Shown piece by piece: positions 33,725-41,399 of a DNA stretch of 64,000 bases. Source of the stretch: JAXLXE01 sp046328115 (GTDB lineage: Bacteria; Chloroflexota; UBA6077; JACCZL01); contig JAXLXE010000005.1 in NCBI GenBank assembly GCA_046328115.1, forward strand, positions 124,001 through 188,000. Reading direction: 5' to 3'. Positions within the stretch are counted from its first letter, which is position 1, and every line of letters begins with the position of its first letter. The position numbers were made by a program, and so were the translations under genes. The notes under the pieces were generated by a model. It ran no database searches and was not told where the DNA came from. It saw nothing but the letters and a program-made list of their open reading frames with translations.

Positions 33725-34651
33725 TCAGGCGCCCGCGCCTACCAGGCTGTATTCCGGCAGGTACGCCTTCAGCGCGCTCACCATGCCGTCCACCTGGCCA
33801 GCCGGTACCGCGGTCTTCGGCGCCGTTACCCAGCGCTGCATCACTCCCAGCCCGCTCAGTACCGCCTTACCCGTGGCGATGTGGAACGGATAGAGCGGCA
33901 TCATGGCCTGCAGGAATTCGTTGCAGCGGTTCTGCGCCGCCACCGCCGCCTGCCAGTCGCCCGACTTCCAGGCGTTGTAGATGTCCAGGTTCAAGGCCGG
34001 CGAGAGGTTCGGTGTCATCCCCGTCGTGGCGCACGTGCCAGAGAACAGCGCGTGCAGGAAGTAGCGATCTCCGCCCACCACTACGCGGAAGTCTGGTACG
34101 TCCTTGACGGCCGCCAGATACTGCATCAGGTTGTTCAGATCGCCGCTGCTATCCTTGGTGCCCTGCACACCCACGTCCGCCAGCTTACGCAGAGTGGGCG
34201 CCGTGACGGCGATCTTAGTCATGGACGGGATGTTGTAGAGCATGAGGGGGATACGTGAGCTTCGCACCAGGCCCTCGAAATAGCCCAGCACCTCGTCCAT
34301 GGTCATCTGGAAGTAGAAGGGAGGATTCACGAGCGCGCCATCCGCGCCGAGATCCGCCGCCTGGGCTAGCTGCTCGCGGACGCGCTTGACGTTTGGCTGG
34401 CCGGCCCCAACGATGACGGGGACTTTGCCGGCGGCCTCATCCACACAGGTAGAGATCATGGTGGCGCGCTGATCGTCATCCACACCGGCGAACTCACCGG
34501 TGGTGCCGAGCACGACGAAGCCGTGGCAGCCGCCGTCGATGACGCGGCGGACCAGTCGGCGGGTGCCGGCGACGTCGATGGTGCCGTCCTCATTGAGCGG
34601 CGTCAGAATGGCCGGAATCACACCGTGGATACGCTCTTGAAAGGGAGTCAT
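33725..34651 (-). CDS. Dihydrodipicolinate synthase/N-acetylneuraminate lyase family aldolase
   Basis: The 308-residue class I aldolase forms a Schiff base with a 2-oxo acid. The catalytic Lys166 lies in GTKDSSGD, Tyr139 in LYNIPS and the substrate-binding GTTGE at residues 49-53. It is probably not the biosynthetic DapA, since it is a diverged member and has no lysine-pathway neighbours; a sugar-acid or pyruvate aldolase role is more likely. The second in-frame ATG (34651) is chosen because GGAGGAG lies six bases before it and directly abuts the first ATG (34657). Confidence 0.92.
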   Translation of the reverse strand: MTPFQERIHGVIPAILTPLNEDGTIDVAGTRRLVRRVIDGGCHGFVVLGTTGEFAGVDDDQRATMISTCVDEAAGKVPVIVGAGQPNVKRVREQLAQAADLGADGALVNPPFYFQMTMDEVLGYFEGLVRSSRIPLMLYNIPSMTKIAVTAPTLRKLADVGVQGTKDSSGDLNNLMQYLAAVKDVPDFRVVVGGDRYFLHALFSGTCATTGMTPNLSPALNLDIYNAWKSGDWQAAVAAQNRCNEFLQAMMPLYPFHIATGKAVLSGLGVMQRWVTAPKTAVPAGQVDGMVSALKAYLPEYSLVGAGA

Positions 34652-34729
34652 GGCCATCTCCTCCAGGGGCTTCCTGGGGGAAGGATACTACCCATCGATC
34701 GAAGGCGCGGATCCGTCGATCGACAGGGT

Positions 34730-35983
34730 CTACTCGTCAGAAGGCTCGCGGAGCCGCCAGACCACGAGCATGCCGAGCGTACCGACGAGCGACCCCACGA
34801 TGATGGTCGGGGCGAGGCCCATCGTACCACCCAGGACGCCGCCCAGCGCGGCGCCGATGGACAGCGAGCCATTGCCAATCGTGCGGAGGGTGGATCCCAC
34901 GCGACCCTGCATGTCGTCTGGAGTGACCCGCTGCCGGAGGCTGATGGCGTTCACGATGTAGGCCAGAAAAGCGCCCTGGGTGAGGGCGATGCTGGCAGCA
35001 AGGAGCACCGCGGCAACGCCCGCGGACGCGAACGCGGCGAATGGAATCAAAAGGCTGGCGGCGAAGGCGAGGCCAAGGGTGAGTGCAAGGGACGGTCCGA
35101 TGCCAAGGCGCCGTGCGAGACCAGGGCCGGCCAGCGACCCGCCGAACCGGCCGACGCTGCCGCACGCCAGCGCGATGCCAACGATGGTGGGCGCGAGCCC
35201 AAGCTCCCGATAGGCGTAGAGCACAACCAGGGCGTTGATCAGCCCGCGCCCCAGGAAGATCATGTGGGTGGTGATGGCGATGGCTCGGAGTCGTGGCTCC
35301 ACAAACGTCTCGCGGATCCCCAGGACGAGCTCTGACCAGAGCGTGGAGAGGCTGGCGGGGGCTCGCGGGGCGGAGTCCGGGCGCGGCTGGGGGATCGCGG
35401 TGAGGGCCATGGCCGAGAGGGCATAGCTGGCGGCGTCCAGCGCCACGGTCAGGGCGGGACGGGTGAGGTCAATGAGGATGCCCGCCAGCCCCTGGCCAAC
35501 CCCAGCCGCCACTGAGCTCGTGGCCTCGATCAAGCTGTTCGCCTCACCCAGGCGCGGTCGGCCGACCAGCGCGGGGAGAAAGGCCTGGCGGGCGACGGTG
35601 GCGAACACCGTGAACGTGCCGGACAGCACGGCGACCACGTACAGCAGCGGCAGCCCGAGAGCGCCGAACAGCCACAGCACGGGCACCGAGCCGAGCACGA
35701 CGAGGCGCCCAAGGTCGCAGGCGATCATGACGGCCCGGCGGGGCAGTCGGTCTACGATGACGCCAGACGGCAGCCCAAACACCAGGAACGGCAGGGAGCC
35801 GGCCGCGGCGAGCGTGCCCACTTCTAACGGTCCAGCAGCCAGATCCTGGATGGCCAGCGTTGGCAGGGCCAGGACGGTGATGTCCGTGCCCAGGCGGCTG
35901 ACACTCTCGGCGAAGACCAGGCGCTGGAACGGGCCGTCCCGCCAGACGCGCGGACTAGCGACGACCGGCCTCGCGTCGACCAC
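34730..35983 (-). CDS. Major facilitator superfamily transporter
   Basis: The 417-residue protein has about twelve membrane helices and the MFS_3/EntS-like pattern (WRDGPFQRLVFAESVSRLGTDITVLALPTLAI, GVIVDRLPRRAVMIACDLGR as the A-like loop). Such proteins usually export siderophores or drugs. No good Shine-Dalgarno precedes the GTG start used. A 15-codon frame with a strong Shine-Dalgarno overlaps the start in another frame, so a leader peptide or frame problem is possible. Confidence 0.88.
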   Translation of the reverse strand: MVDARPVVASPRVWRDGPFQRLVFAESVSRLGTDITVLALPTLAIQDLAAGPLEVGTLAAAGSLPFLVFGLPSGVIVDRLPRRAVMIACDLGRLVVLGSVPVLWLFGALGLPLLYVVAVLSGTFTVFATVARQAFLPALVGRPRLGEANSLIEATSSVAAGVGQGLAGILIDLTRPALTVALDAASYALSAMALTAIPQPRPDSAPRAPASLSTLWSELVLGIRETFVEPRLRAIAITTHMIFLGRGLINALVVLYAYRELGLAPTIVGIALACGSVGRFGGSLAGPGLARRLGIGPSLALTLGLAFAASLLIPFAAFASAGVAAVLLAASIALTQGAFLAYIVNAISLRQRVTPDDMQGRVGSTLRTIGNGSLSIGAALGGVLGGTMGLAPTIIVGSLVGTLGMLVVWRLREPSDE

Positions 35984-36002
35984 TGAGTAACGGTTGCTTC
36001 AT
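35955..36002 (-). CDS. Possible 15-codon leader ORF overlapping the MFS start
   Basis: An ATG two bases after a GGGGGG run opens the frame MKQPLLSGRREAGRR followed by TAG. The MFS GTG (35983) lies inside it in another frame. Upstream, CATAAT near 36040 could be a -10. It may couple or regulate MFS translation. Evidence is only positional. Confidence 0.3.
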   Translation of the reverse strand: MKQPLLSGRREAGRR

Positions 36003-36069
36003 CGCCCCCCTCTTCAACCCCCGGGGCTGATCGGAGCATTATGGTGGAGCGGGTCTCGGCAGCGGCCCG

Positions 36070-36444
36070 CTACGCGACCATAGTGCGCCAGATGACCTGC
36101 CAGCCGGCTGGGGCGCGTTGGAGGACAAAGAGGTCGTGACCGCGGTCGAAGTGGCGCTCGCCGGACATCAGGTACTCGATCTCGAAGTGGCACGTGGCCA
36201 CGGCGGTGTCGCCCCACTCGCGGACGTCTAGCTCAATCTCGTCGAACCGCTGGACCTGGGCCAGGCTCGCGAACTCCCGATAAGACCCTACGCAGATATC
36301 ACGACCAGATGACGTGCCGCTGAAACTCGGATGCACGAACACGACGTCTGGCGAGAGCAACGGGGTGAGCGAGGCGAAGTCACCAGATTGCCAGGCAGCG
36401 TTGATGCCACGGACCACGGCGGCGGGACCCTCTGCAGTTGCCAT
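36070..36444 (-). CDS. SnoaL/NTF2-like domain protein
   Basis: The 124-residue protein has the cone-shaped NTF2-like fold pattern: AAVVRGINAAWQSGDFASLTPLLSPDVVFVHPSFSG, then paired strands ending GWQVIWRTMVA. This superfamily includes ketosteroid-isomerase-like enzymes and stress proteins that bind small hydrophobic molecules; no catalytic pair is certain. GGAAGA precedes the ATG. It may be in one transcript with the flanking minus-strand genes, but spacing gives no coupling. Confidence 0.85.
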   Translation of the reverse strand: MATAEGPAAVVRGINAAWQSGDFASLTPLLSPDVVFVHPSFSGTSSGRDICVGSYREFASLAQVQRFDEIELDVREWGDTAVATCHFEIEYLMSGERHFDRGHDLFVLQRAPAGWQVIWRTMVA

Positions 36445-36524
36445 TCTTCCGCTGCCCTCCCAGGTGTCGGGGTGGCGTCACCCCGGGTCGGTCGTGACGG
36501 GAAGCCGCGCTGGCTTCCGGTTCC

Positions 36525-37835
36525 TTATTTCCTCTTGACCACCACGCTGGTCTCGTCCCACCAGTCGTGGATCTCCCAGCCCTGGAGCGGCCGGCCCGGT
36601 TGATCCCGCATGAAGCGCTCGACCTCAGAGTTCGTGCCGTCGTCCAGGAGCCCCACCCGTAGCTCGTGGCTGAGCTCAGCGCCACCGCCCAGGAACAGAT
36701 CGGCGGTCCAGGCGCCGTTCGCGGCGGGCTTGATCTCGCCGGGGACCATGTACCAGCCGACACCCGGCAGGTGGGCGCGGACGATCATCCGCAAGTGGTA
36801 GCCCGCGGGCACGGGCTTCTGGACGGTCCCGCGAGCGGTAAGCCTCTGGGCGACGCTCTCGCCGGTGCGCGGGGATTCAATGCGCAGCCCGATCCGCGGG
36901 ACGCTGGACGGGGCGGCGGTGGGCGCCGGCACGGCGGTGGCGACGGGCGCCCTGGGGGCGGCGGTGGGCTCAGCGGCGCGGCAGGCGCTGACGCGCGGGG
37001 CGGCCTCACGCTGGATGGAGCCACTCATGATGAGCCAGGCGCCCTCAGCGAACTTCAGCTCGTAAGTCTGAGCAAGGCGGCCGGAGGCGTCACGCGCCAG
37101 GCTGCCGTCTGGGCAGAGGGTGCGATCTTCCCACAGCTCGCTGGTCTCGGCTACCGCGGAGTCCAGGTTCGTATATCGGACGCTGGCCACACTGAAGTCT
37201 CTGAGGACCGCGCTGCGGCGGAGGCCGCGCTCGCGAGTCTCCTTGATATCCGCGGCCACACCCTGGAGGTAGGAGCCGCCGAAGAACCTCTCAAGGTTGG
37301 AACCGTTGCCACCAACGGCGGCGGCCCAAGCGGCATTTCCATCGATGATAGTCTGACGGATGACGTGCTCATCGGTAATGACGGTCGGCGTGGCGTGGGA
37401 AATCGTAGGGGCCACAACCGCCGGCCTGGCGGAGGCATCCGGCTGCCCGGCGAGTACCCCCGGCGCGAGTGGAGTGATCTGGGCGGTGATGGGCGCCGGC
37501 TCCGGCGTGACGACGGCAGCGGGCGCCGACGGCACCTGCGCGACCGGCGCGCGAGTGGCGGTGGTGACGGACTCGCGGGTCGGCTGGGCGGGGCGGGCCC
37601 AGGGGCCGATCTGGAAGGCGTAGAGCGCAGCGAGCGTCAGGCCGATGACGCTGGCGAAGGCGGCTGTGACAGCGACCCAGGCAACGCTGCCGGCGACCGT
37701 GCGCGGCGCCCACGAAGGGACGGTACCGGACGGCCGCCCGCGTAGGGGGACCGCCTGGGGCGATCTGGTGCGATGTTCTAGCCTGGCGGGCTCTCGCTCG
37801 ATTGAGCGCCCCGGACGGCGCAGCACTGTAGCCAT
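36525..37835 (-). CDS. Membrane-anchored protein with IMS/NTF2-like extracytoplasmic domain
   Basis: The 436-residue protein has a basic cytoplasmic N terminus, one membrane helix (about 53-76, VAWVAVTAAFASVIGLTLAALY), a Pro/Ala-rich spacer, then a domain beginning DEHVIRQTIIDGNAAWAAAVGGNGSNLERFF and ending QTYELKFAEGAWLIMSGSI. That pattern resembles the IMS domain of ARC6-like proteins. After a second Pro/Ala linker comes a beta domain (RIGLRIESPRTGESVAQRLTARGTV...) resembling secreted immunoglobulin-like or Gmad2 modules. Role unknown, probably envelope. The start at 37835 is used with a weak Shine-Dalgarno; an in-frame GTG lies at 37946. Confidence 0.7.
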   Translation of the reverse strand: MATVLRRPGRSIEREPARLEHRTRSPQAVPLRGRPSGTVPSWAPRTVAGSVAWVAVTAAFASVIGLTLAALYAFQIGPWARPAQPTRESVTTATRAPVAQVPSAPAAVVTPEPAPITAQITPLAPGVLAGQPDASARPAVVAPTISHATPTVITDEHVIRQTIIDGNAAWAAAVGGNGSNLERFFGGSYLQGVAADIKETRERGLRRSAVLRDFSVASVRYTNLDSAVAETSELWEDRTLCPDGSLARDASGRLAQTYELKFAEGAWLIMSGSIQREAAPRVSACRAAEPTAAPRAPVATAVPAPTAAPSSVPRIGLRIESPRTGESVAQRLTARGTVQKPVPAGYHLRMIVRAHLPGVGWYMVPGEIKPAANGAWTADLFLGGGAELSHELRVGLLDDGTNSEVERFMRDQPGRPLQGWEIHDWWDETSVVVKRK

Positions 37836-37982
37836 AGTCACCGACCTGCGCGGTGTGATGGCGGGCCGGGTGCTTACTGAGCCACCGCGGCACGCTGGTG
37901 AAACGCTATCAGCCGGCCTGGGCGGGGCGTGCACCAGCCGTGTCACAGGGACGAAACGGACCTGTCTCGATTCGCTACAGGG

Positions 37983-38513
37983 TCACTGTCCGAGCGCGCT
38001 GATATCGGGCCAGACGTAGCCAACCTCACGCAATGCAACGCCGGCAAACTCCACCGCGCGTTCGTGTCGTTGGACCCCGCCCAGACGCTCGTAGAACCCG
38101 CGGGCGGGGTTGTCCGCCAGCACCCAGATGAGCAGGTCTCGGTGGCCCAGCGCGGAGACGTGTCCGGCCACGGCGCGAACGAGCCGGCGGCCCACGCCGC
38201 CCCGGTGGTGGGCAGGGAGCACGTACAGCGAATAGATCTCTCCAGCCACACCGAGCTGCCCGCTCAGCTCCGCGCCGCCCGTGGCAAAGCCAACGACCTC
38301 GTCATTGTGGGCCGCGACGAAGGCGCCGGACCGACGGGCCGGGTCCGCCAGCAGCTCCGCCCACTGGCGCTGGCGAAGCTCCAGAGAACGGGACGCGATG
38401 ACTTCTGGCACGACGATGTCGCGATACGCGACGCGCCACGTCTCGAAGTGCACCCAGGCAGCACCGGGAGCATCGCTCGGAATCGCTGGGCGGACGACCA
38501 CGCCCGGCGTCAT
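37983..38513 (-). CDS. GNAT-family N-acetyltransferase
   Basis: The 176-residue protein has the GNAT fold: VVVRPAIPSDAPGAAWVHFETWR at the start, motif A EIYSLYVLPAHHRGGVGRRLVRAVAGHV with the R/Q-x-x-G-x-G/A acetyl-CoA loop (HHRGGVGRR), and motif B NPARGFYERLGG. It transfers an acetyl group to an amine; substrate unknown. AGGTC directly precedes the ATG. It follows the HAD gene after four bases, so both belong to one operon with the secreted protein gene upstream. Confidence 0.93.
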   Translation of the reverse strand: MTPGVVVRPAIPSDAPGAAWVHFETWRVAYRDIVVPEVIASRSLELRQRQWAELLADPARRSGAFVAAHNDEVVGFATGGAELSGQLGVAGEIYSLYVLPAHHRGGVGRRLVRAVAGHVSALGHRDLLIWVLADNPARGFYERLGGVQRHERAVEFAGVALREVGYVWPDISALGQ

Positions 38514-38517
38514 GACC

Positions 38518-39129
38518 TCAGAGGAGCCCGCGCGCCGTCAACCGCGCTTCGAGCGCCTCCGCATCCGTGAACAGCTCAGCCTGCCAGCCCCGCGCCTGCG
38601 CGGCGTCCACGTTCGGGGCGGAGTCATCGATCAAGAGAAGCGATGATGGCGGGACGCCCAGACGATCTTCAACAACCTCGTAGTAGGCCGGCTCCGGCTT
38701 TCGGGCGCCCATGTGGCACGAGAAGAACAGGTCGTCAAACCGGTCGGCCAGACCCATCTCGGAGGCCAGGTAGTCGGCGCGGTGGCGCTCCTGGACAGAA
38801 GCAACACACGAGCGAGCGACAGTGCGTCGGACTCGATCCACCAGGGCGAACACGGCCTCGTTGGGGGCATCCTCAACGGTCAGCCAGAGATGCAACAGCT
38901 CCCGGGCCGTGCCCGGCCAGCCCCAGGTGGCCGCCGCGTGCGGCAAGATCTCCAGCAGCTCCGCACGGCCAAGGACGCACTCCACGAACGGCCCGCGGAA
39001 GAAGGGCAGTGTGACCTCTGGCTGGATGCCGTGGTCGCGGATGAGCGCGTCGCGGAACCGCCATGGGTGGACCAGCACACCGTCGACGTCCCAGACGACC
39101 GCCTGGATGCCCCCCGCTGGCTGCATCAT
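38518..39129 (-). CDS. HAD-family hydrolase
   Basis: The 203-residue protein has all HAD motifs: I with Asp14 and Asp16 (VVWDVDGVLV), II near FFSCHMG, III Lys in ARKPEPAYY and IV LLLIDDSAPNVDAA. It is a subfamily I phosphatase-like enzyme with a helical cap (residues about 22-90). The ATG overlaps the stop of the secreted-protein gene (ATGATG), so translation is coupled. Substrate unknown. Confidence 0.93.
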   Translation of the reverse strand: MMQPAGGIQAVVWDVDGVLVHPWRFRDALIRDHGIQPEVTLPFFRGPFVECVLGRAELLEILPHAAATWGWPGTARELLHLWLTVEDAPNEAVFALVDRVRRTVARSCVASVQERHRADYLASEMGLADRFDDLFFSCHMGARKPEPAYYEVVEDRLGVPPSSLLLIDDSAPNVDAAQARGWQAELFTDAEALEARLTARGLL

Positions 39130-39935
39130 CTCAAGCCGCTGTCGAAGCCCAGGATGACCTGCGTGAGCTCGCCCGCGACGACGCTGATGGGTTGCGATCT
39201 GGCGGCGGCGAAGGGCTGGCCGGCCAGAGGGGCAAGCACGTAGTCGCCGGGCGGGAGAAGGACCTTGAATCGACCGCGCTCGTTGGTGGTGACCTGGGCC
39301 ACGGGGGTCTGCGTGACGTCCAGAACGGCCAGGGTGGCCTGGACGGGGCGCTCCTCGGCGGACCCCAGTCCGGCGGCGGCTGACCGAGCAAGGGCGAGTC
39401 CTTCAATGCCGGACTCGGTGACGACAGCGGGGGGGCCGGCCGGCTGCTCGACGGGCTGGTAGGCCGCGAGTCGCGCCAGGATCTGGTCCAGGGAGGTGGG
39501 ATCGACCTCCGGCGGGTACTGCACGGCGGCAATGGCGCCCGGCACGGGGAAGAGCACCACGGGCTGCGCAGTCGCGGGGTCCGTGCAGGCGAGCTCGCCG
39601 CGAGGCCCGGTGCGCACGGCCAGCGCGCAATTGAGCGGGGCCACCGCCTGGTTCACGCCCGCCCAGGCCCGGGCGACGCGATCGCCGGGATTGGCGTACG
39701 CGGCGACGAAAATAGGCGTTCCGGTACCGGCCGCGGGCGCAATGAGCACGCGGCCGAGCTGGCCGGGCAGCGCCTGGCCACGCTGGGAGACCCAGCCGTC
39801 TGGCGCCAGCGCGTCCAGCCAGGCTTCTCCCGATTGCGCGGCCACTGTCGTGGCAAGGCAGAACAGAAGGGCGGTGGCGAGGACGCCGGCGAGCGCGAGG
39901 CGCCTGGAGGCGCGGGGCGAGACGAGTGCGTTCAT
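39126..39935 (-). CDS. Secreted protein with C-terminal carboxypeptidase-regulatory-like beta domain
   Basis: The 269-residue product has a signal peptide (RRLALAGVLATALLFCLATTVAAQ). The C-terminal third (RPVQATLAVLDVTQTPVAQVTTNERGRFKVLLPPGDYVLAPL) matches a CarboxypepD_reg/transthyretin-like fold, common in surface proteins. The middle is unrecognised. No Shine-Dalgarno is properly placed: GGAGG is 17 bases away, while TAGCAT ends six bases before the ATG, so a leaderless transcript is likely. It leads a coupled operon with the HAD and GNAT genes. Confidence 0.8.
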   Translation of the reverse strand: MNALVSPRASRRLALAGVLATALLFCLATTVAAQSGEAWLDALAPDGWVSQRGQALPGQLGRVLIAPAAGTGTPIFVAAYANPGDRVARAWAGVNQAVAPLNCALAVRTGPRGELACTDPATAQPVVLFPVPGAIAAVQYPPEVDPTSLDQILARLAAYQPVEQPAGPPAVVTESGIEGLALARSAAAGLGSAEERPVQATLAVLDVTQTPVAQVTTNERGRFKVLLPPGDYVLAPLAGQPFAAARSQPISVVAGELTQVILGFDSGLR

Positions 39936-39941
39936 AGGGGT

Positions 39942-39947
39942 ATGCTA
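39942..39947 (-). promoter_or_regulatory. Candidate leaderless -10 element of the secreted-protein/HAD/GNAT operon
   Basis: TAGCAT on the minus strand, six bases, then ATG at 39935. Confidence 0.45.
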
Positions 39948-40021
39948 CACCTCCCCAGCGCTCCCGGTCGCGCATTTTGTCTAGTCCGTGACGGGATCTT
40001 GATGGGACCGGGGGGGCTCAG

Positions 40022-41266
40022 CTAGCCGGAGTAGCGCCGGGCCACGATGGCGGCGTTGTGCCCGCCGAAACCGAAGGAGTTGGAGAGGACGGCGTCCACG
40101 GAGGAGTCACGGGCCGCGTTGGGTACGTAGTCCAGGTCGCACTCCGGGTCGGGATGGTCCAGATTGATGGTTGGCGGGAGCACGCCCTCGGTCATGGCAA
40201 GGATCGCGATGATGAGCTCGACGGCACCGGCCGCGCCGAGCAAGTGGCCGGTCATGCTCTTGGTGGCAGAGATTGGTGGGACCCGGCTGCCGAACACAGC
40301 CTTCATGGCTCGAGTCTCGGCAATGTCACCCAGGCCGGTCGAGGTGGCGTGGGCGTTGACGTAGCCGATGTCCGACGGCTGCAGTCCGGCCCGACCAATG
40401 GCGAGCCGCATGGCCTGCGCCGCGCCCGAGCCGTCGTCGCGGGGGGCGGTGATGTGGTGCGCGTCGGCGGTCTCGCCGGAGCCGGCTAGCTCAGCGTGGA
40501 CACGGGCGCCCCGCTGGCGCGCGTGGGACCCCTCCTCCAGGATCAGGATACCGGCACCCTCACCCATGACAAAGCCGTCGCGATCGCTGTCGAACGGCCG
40601 GCTGGCACGGGCGGGGTCGTCGTTGCGGTGGGACAGCGCCTTCATCGCGTCGAAGCCCGCGAGGATGAGCGGCGAGATGGTGGCCTCAGAGCCGCCGGCG
40701 ATCATCACGTCGGCATCCCCGCGGCGGATGATCTCGGCGGCCTCGCCCACGCAGTCGGCGCTGGTGGCGCAGGCACTGACGGGACTGAAGTTGGGGCCCC
40801 GCGCGCCGCTGGTCATGGAGATGTGGCCGCCGAGCATGTTAGACAGGAACATGGGGATGAGGAAGGGGCTGACGCGGTCGGCACCACGCTCCAGCAGCAC
40901 TCGGGCCTGCTCGAAGACGGTGATCATGCCGCCCATGCAGCTACCGACCATCACGCCGACCCGGTGAGCGTTGGCGTCCGTGATAGCGAGGCCGGAATCA
41001 GCCAGTGCCTCGTTGAACGCCACGGTGCCAAGCTGGGTAAACCTGTCGAGTCGTCGCGCCTCTTTGCGATCGAAGTGCGCGAGCGGGTCGAAGCCCTTGA
41101 CCTCCGCGGCGATCGTCACATCGAGGCCGGCGGTGTCGCATTGGGCGATCTGGCATACGCCTGAGCGCCCATGGACGAGACCATCCCAGGTTGTAGCCAC
41201 GGTGTGCCCAAGGGGGGTGACGGCGCCGAGGCCGGTGACGACGACGCGGCGCGAGCTAGCTGACAA
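40022..41266 (-). CDS. fabF: Beta-ketoacyl-ACP synthase II
   Basis: The 414-residue condensing enzyme elongates acyl-ACP with malonyl-ACP in fatty-acid synthesis. It begins RRVVVTGLGAVTPLG and has nucleophile Cys166 in VSACATSADC, the first catalytic histidine in NAHATSTGLGD, the second in KSMTGHLLGAAG and the C-terminal NSFGFGGHNA loop. No other fab or acp genes are adjacent, so it may be an accessory copy. A TTG start at 41266 is used, preceded by AGGGGA. It is divergent from the LuxR-type regulator. Confidence 0.95.
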   Translation of the reverse strand: MSASSRRVVVTGLGAVTPLGHTVATTWDGLVHGRSGVCQIAQCDTAGLDVTIAAEVKGFDPLAHFDRKEARRLDRFTQLGTVAFNEALADSGLAITDANAHRVGVMVGSCMGGMITVFEQARVLLERGADRVSPFLIPMFLSNMLGGHISMTSGARGPNFSPVSACATSADCVGEAAEIIRRGDADVMIAGGSEATISPLILAGFDAMKALSHRNDDPARASRPFDSDRDGFVMGEGAGILILEEGSHARQRGARVHAELAGSGETADAHHITAPRDDGSGAAQAMRLAIGRAGLQPSDIGYVNAHATSTGLGDIAETRAMKAVFGSRVPPISATKSMTGHLLGAAGAVELIIAILAMTEGVLPPTINLDHPDPECDLDYVPNAARDSSVDAVLSNSFGFGGHNAAIVARRYSG

Positions 41267-41388
41267 TAGTCCCCTACCGATGATGCATTGGCGGGATTGT
41301 ATCGCCCGCTCCGCGTGTCGGCCGGCTGGACCGTGTCGTCAGCCCGGGCACCGCCAGCCCCGGCGGAGCATTCCCACCAGACCGCATC

Positions 41389-41394
41389 TATACT
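41389..41394 (+). promoter_or_regulatory. Candidate leaderless -10 element of the LuxR-type regulator
   Basis: TATACT, a near-consensus -10, ends five bases before the ATG at 41400. Transcription would begin at or next to the start codon. Confidence 0.55.
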
Positions 41395-41399
41395 TGCGC

